A DNA stretch of 64,000 nucleotides. It comes from Mycolicibacterium stellerae. GTDB taxonomy: Bacteria; Actinomycetota; Actinomycetes; Mycobacteriales; Mycobacteriaceae. Shown in pieces: positions 60,619-64,000 of the stretch (its first letter is position 1; each line of letters starts with the position of its first letter). The stretch spans positions 372,001 through 436,000 of the forward strand of contig NZ_RARC01000001.1 in assembly GCF_003719305.1 (NCBI RefSeq), read 5' to 3'. A program made the translations under genes and the position numbers. The notes beneath the pieces are model-generated. The model ran no database searches. It was given only the letters and a program-made list of their open reading frames with translations, and was not told the DNA's origin.

Positions 60619-62868
60619 ATGTCTGAACAGAATCCGGGTGTCCCGTTGGGCGCCTGGCTAGCCGATTTGCCTGACGAGCGGCTGATCCGGCTGCTCGAGC
60701 TGCGGCCCGACCTGACCCAGCCGCCGCCGGGCAGCATCGCGGCACTTGCTGCCCGCGCGCAGGCCAGGCAGTCCGTCAAGGCCGCCACCGACGAGCTGGA
60801 TTTCCTGCACCTCGCGGTGCTCGATGCGCTGCTGACACTGCAGGCCGAGACCACGCCGGTGCCGCTGACCAAGCTGATTTCGCTGATCGACGGCCGCGTC
60901 GGTGAGGACGCTGTCACCACCGCGATCGACGACCTGCGCGAGCGCGCTCTGGTGTGGGGCGACAGCGAGGTCCGGGTGGCCGCCGAGACCTCGGCGGGCC
61001 TGCCCTGGTATCCGGGCCAGGCCATCATGGAGGACGCCGAGCACACCGGCGACGAGATCGCCGACCGGCTCGCAGTCGTCGACGATGCGCAGCGCGATCT
61101 GCTGCGGCGGCTGACGGAGGGTTCGCCGATGGGTAGGACCCGCGACGCCGCGCCGGGCACGCCGCCGGACCGGCCCGTGCAGCGGCTGTTGGCGGCGGGC
61201 CTGCTCCGCCAGGTCGACGCCGAAACCGTGATCCTGCCCCGACTGGTGGGTCAGACCCTGCGCGGCGAGGTCCCCGGACCTGTCGGGCTGACGCCGCCGG
61301 ACCCGGTGGTGTCGACGACGTCCACAGCGGACGTCGACGCGGTCGCCGCGGGCGCCGTCATCGACCTGTTGCGCGAAGTCGAGTTGGTGATCGAAACACT
61401 CGGCGCCACACCGGTCCCCGAGCTTCGCAGCGGCGGCCTTGGCGTACGCGACGTCAAGCGGCTGACGAAGGTGACCGGGATCGACGAGCAGCGGCTCGGC
61501 CTTGTCCTCGAGATCTCGGCCGCCGCGGGGCTGATCGCGGCGGGCCTGCCCGACCCCGAACCACTCGACGGCACCGGGCCGTACTGGGCGCCTACCGTGT
61601 CAGCCGACCGGTTCATCGAATCCCCCGTTGCTGTGCGCTGGCACCTGCTCGCCTCGACCTGGTTGGACCTTCCCGGTAGGCCGGGCTTGATCGGCGGCCG
61701 TGGCCCGGACGGCAAACCTTATGCCGCCCTTTCTGATTCGCTCTACTCCACCGCCGCACCGCTGGACCGCAGGTTGTTACTGAGCGTGCTCGCCGACCTG
61801 CCGAACGGCGCGGGCGTCGACGCGGCGACGGCGTCGAGTGCGATGGTCTGGCGACGCCCCCGGTGGGCGGTGCGGCTGCAGCCGCAACCGGTGGCCGACC
61901 TACTGACCGAGGCGCACGCACTCGGTGTCGTCGGCCGCGGCGCCATCACCGGCCCGGGACGCAAGCTGCTCGCAGGTGATGCAGGCGCCGCCGATGCGAT
62001 GGCTGTGGTGCTGCCCAAACCAATCGACCACTTCCTGCTGCAGGCCGACCTGACCGTCGTCGTGCCCGGCCCGCTCGAACGCGACCTCGCCGAGCAGCTG
62101 GCGTCGGTGGCGACAGTGGAGTCGGCGGGTGCGGCCATGGTGTACCGGATCAGCGAGGCGTCGATCCGGCGCGCACTGGATACCGGCCGCACCGCGGGCG
62201 AACTGCACGCCTTGTTCGGTCGTCATTCCAAAACTCCTGTGCCGCAGGGGCTTACCTATCTCATCGATGACGTGGCCCGCAGGCACGGGCAGCTGCGGGT
62301 CGGGATGGCCGCGTCGTTCGTCCGCTGTGAGGACCCCGCGCTTCTTGCCCAGGCGGTCGGTGCGCCCGCCGCGGAACCTCTCGAGATGCGGCTGCTCGCC
62401 CCGACGGTGGCAGTGTCACAGGCGCCGATCTCGGAGGTGCTCGCGGCGTTGCGTACTGCGGGTTTCGCCCCCGCGGCCGAGGATTCCACCGGGGCGATCG
62501 TCGACATCCGCGCCCGCGGGGCGCGGGTGCCCGTCCCCGCGCAGCGCCGTGCCCCACGACAGCCGACGCCCCCGCCGGGCCAGACGTTGAACGCGATCGT
62601 CGCGGTGCTGCGCAAGGTGGCAGCGACGCCGTTCGCCAGCATGCGGATCGACCCGGCGGTGGCCATCTCGCAACTGCAGGAGGCGGCCCGACTGCAGAAC
62701 TCGGTGGTGATCGGATACGTCGACCCCGCTGGGGTGGCGACTCAGCGGGTGGTGGCGCCGGTGACCGTGCGCGGCGGCCAGCTGACCGCCTACGACCCGG
62801 CGACGGGCCGGGTCCGCGACTTCGCCATCCATCGCGTCACGTCGGTGGTGTCGGCCGACGAGGCCTAG
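60619..62868 (+). CDS. Helicase-associated domain protein
   Basis: A 749-residue protein with winged-helix-like and helicase-C_3 type regions; the N-terminus [24 protein letters not shown] and the C-terminal [21 protein letters not shown] region match the family next to XPB helicases in actinobacteria. There is no Walker motif of its own. The ATG at 60619 is preferred over a 234-bp longer frame. It is followed by the XPB gene; the two probably act together in DNA repair. Equivalent of Rv0862c. Confidence 0.82.
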   Translation: MSEQNPGVPLGAWLADLPDERLIRLLELRPDLTQPPPGSIAALAARAQARQSVKAATDELDFLHLAVLDALLTLQAETTPVPLTKLISLIDGRVGEDAVTTAIDDLRERALVWGDSEVRVAAETSAGLPWYPGQAIMEDAEHTGDEIADRLAVVDDAQRDLLRRLTEGSPMGRTRDAAPGTPPDRPVQRLLAAGLLRQVDAETVILPRLVGQTLRGEVPGPVGLTPPDPVVSTTSTADVDAVAAGAVIDLLREVELVIETLGATPVPELRSGGLGVRDVKRLTKVTGIDEQRLGLVLEISAAAGLIAAGLPDPEPLDGTGPYWAPTVSADRFIESPVAVRWHLLASTWLDLPGRPGLIGGRGPDGKPYAALSDSLYSTAAPLDRRLLLSVLADLPNGAGVDAATASSAMVWRRPRWAVRLQPQPVADLLTEAHALGVVGRGAITGPGRKLLAGDAGAADAMAVVLPKPIDHFLLQADLTVVVPGPLERDLAEQLASVATVESAGAAMVYRISEASIRRALDTGRTAGELHALFGRHSKTPVPQGLTYLIDDVARRHGQLRVGMAASFVRCEDPALLAQAVGAPAAEPLEMRLLAPTVAVSQAPISEVLAALRTAGFAPAAEDSTGAIVDIRARGARVPVPAQRRAPRQPTPPPGQTLNAIVAVLRKVAATPFASMRIDPAVAISQLQEAARLQNSVVIGYVDPAGVATQRVVAPVTVRGGQLTAYDPATGRVRDFAIHRVTSVVSADEA

Positions 62869-62880
62869 CCCCCTGCACCG

Positions 62881-62938
62881 CGAGCGTGCATGTCTGCGCA
62901 CGACACGCCGCCTAAAAGCGGCAGGTCACGCACGCTCG
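62881..62938. terminator. Nested hairpins before the XPB gene
   Basis: Outer arms CGAGCGTGCATG (62881) and CACGCACGCTCG (62927) with an inner GCCGC-CTAAAA-GCGGC hairpin (62907-62922), between two same-strand genes. May be a terminator or a regulator site. Confidence 0.55.
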
Positions 62939-62976
62939 TCGAAGCCGCTGTCCGCCGAGTCGGGATAATGGACAGA

Positions 62977-64000
62977 ATGACCGATGGCCCATTGATCGTG
63001 CAGTCCGATAAGACGGTCCTGCTCGAAGTCGACCACGAGCAAGCGGGCGCCGCACGCGCCGCGATCGCTCCGTTCGCCGAGCTGGAACGCGCGCCCGAGC
63101 ACATCCACACCTACCGCATCACGCCGCTGGCGCTGTGGAACGCGCGGGCCGCGGGCCACGACGCCGAGCAGGTCGTCGATGCGCTGGTGTCGTTCTCGCG
63201 CTACGCGGTGCCGCAGCCGCTGTTGGTCGACATCGTCGACACGATGGCCCGCTACGGCCGCCTTCAGCTGGTGAAGAGCCCGGTGCACGGGCTGACGCTC
63301 GTCAGCCTCGACCGCGCCGTCCTCGAGGAGGTGCTTCGGCACAAGAAGATCGCGCCGATGCTTGGCGCTCGCATCGACGACGACACCGTCATCGTGCACA
63401 ACAGCGAGCGTGGTCGGATCAAGCAGATGCTGCTCAAGATCGGTTGGCCCGCAGAGGATCTGGCTGGCTACGTGGACGGCGAGAAGCATCCGATCAGCCT
63501 CGATCAGGAGAACTGGCATCTGCGCGACTACCAGGAAATGGCCGCCGACTCGTTCTGGCAGGGCGGCTCGGGTGTGGTCGTGCTGCCGTGCGGCGCAGGC
63601 AAGACGCTCGTCGGCGCTGCCGCGATGGCGAAGGCGGGCGCGACGACGCTGATCCTGGTCACCAACACCGTGGCGGGCAGGCAATGGAAGCGCGAGCTGA
63701 TCAACCGCACGTCGCTGACCGAGGAAGAGATCGGCGAGTACTCCGGCGAGAAGAAGGAGATCCGGCCGGTCACCATCGCCACCTACCAGGTGATCACCCG
63801 CCGCACGAAGGGCGAATACCGCCACCTCGAGCTGTTCGACAGCCGTGACTGGGGCCTGATCATCTACGACGAGGTGCACCTGCTGCCCGCGCCGGTGTTT
63901 CGGATGACGGCCGACCTGCAGTCGCGGCGCCGCCTTGGCCTGACGGCCACCCTGATCCGCGAGGACGGTCGCGAGGGCGACGTGTTCAGCCTGATCGGGC
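62977..64000 (+). CDS. XPB/ERCC3-type DNA helicase, 3' end cut by window
   Basis: The first 341 residues of a superfamily 2 helicase like mycobacterial XPB. An N-terminal damage-recognition region is followed by Walker A PCGAGKTLVG near residue 205, DEVH (in IIYDEVHLLPAP) near residue 300 and SAT-type LGLTATLIRED near residue 325; the second RecA domain lies beyond the window. ATG at 62977 is chosen (family starts near VQSDKTVLLEVDHE); an in-frame ATG at 62968 is possible. It melts DNA 3'-5' in repair. Equivalent of Rv0861c. Confidence 0.93.
   Translation, partial: MTDGPLIVQSDKTVLLEVDHEQAGAARAAIAPFAELERAPEHIHTYRITPLALWNARAAGHDAEQVVDALVSFSRYAVPQPLLVDIVDTMARYGRLQLVKSPVHGLTLVSLDRAVLEEVLRHKKIAPMLGARIDDDTVIVHNSERGRIKQMLLKIGWPAEDLAGYVDGEKHPISLDQENWHLRDYQEMAADSFWQGGSGVVVLPCGAGKTLVGAAAMAKAGATTLILVTNTVAGRQWKRELINRTSLTEEEIGEYSGEKKEIRPVTIATYQVITRRTKGEYRHLELFDSRDWGLIIYDEVHLLPAPVFRMTADLQSRRRLGLTATLIREDGREGDVFSLIG

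Overview
The window is about 68% G+C chromosomal DNA from a mycobacterium, probably a rapid-growing Mycolicibacterium-type species. The evidence is the gene content (arfABC, echA6, accD3, prrAB, rpfA, sepH, the mog/moa genes), codon use, and a gene order that, from memory, follows the M. tuberculosis block Rv0910 back to Rv0861c. Several genes are absent from that block (PPE13, the PE_PGRS15/fadE10 neighbourhood, the Rv0890c-Rv0895 stretch). Other blocks are present that M. tuberculosis lacks there. No rRNA, tRNA, insertion sequence, phage gene or CRISPR array was seen. Both window edges cut genes: an RCK potassium channel on the left and an XPB-type helicase on the right.

1-13 kb: the potassium channel is followed by a long minus-strand run: echA6, a metallo-beta-lactamase-fold hydrolase, a serine beta-lactamase-like lipoprotein, ctpE, an Rv0909/Rv0910-type antitoxin/toxin pair and an amidohydrolase. 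echA6 diverges from accD3 across only 26 bp, with mirror-image promoters that look leaderless on both sides. A TetR regulator/FAD monooxygenase pair follows, with two matching operators.

13-22 kb: lineage-specific block. It holds three large ABC exporters (one heterodimer plus one homodimer type), a GRDP-like protein divergent from two small membrane proteins with Gly/Cys-rich tails, a split chromate transporter and a phospholipase D-like enzyme.

22-42 kb: prrA and prrB (separated by four 33-bp repeats), the arfABC operon, an FKBP isomerase, a phytoene-desaturase-like oxidoreductase, a giant cyclase-ATPase, MarR plus a drug exporter, two citrate synthases (gltA2, citA), pdxH, fprB and an AurF-type diiron protein.

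42-55 kb: a methionine aminopeptidase facing a CAP-domain gene, then a short map-like relic facing a second CAP-domain gene, which looks like an old duplication. Next come serC, sepH, an RNA methyltransferase and MarR pair, a small SRPBCC/AraC/VOC/DUF1801 group, and a glutathionyl-hydroquinone-reductase-like gene beside palindromic repeats.

55-64 kb: cspB-like, yccF, and the molybdopterin set moaA-moaD / moaC-mog-moaE flanking rpfA. rpfA has a roughly 430-nt leader with a CRP site at its start and a ydaO-type (c-di-AMP) riboswitch just before the gene. Two DNA helicase-related genes close the window.

Recurrent architectural features: many overlapping ATGA/GTGA starts, four tail-to-tail pairs that share a single CTAG as both stop codons, and large inverted repeats between convergent genes.
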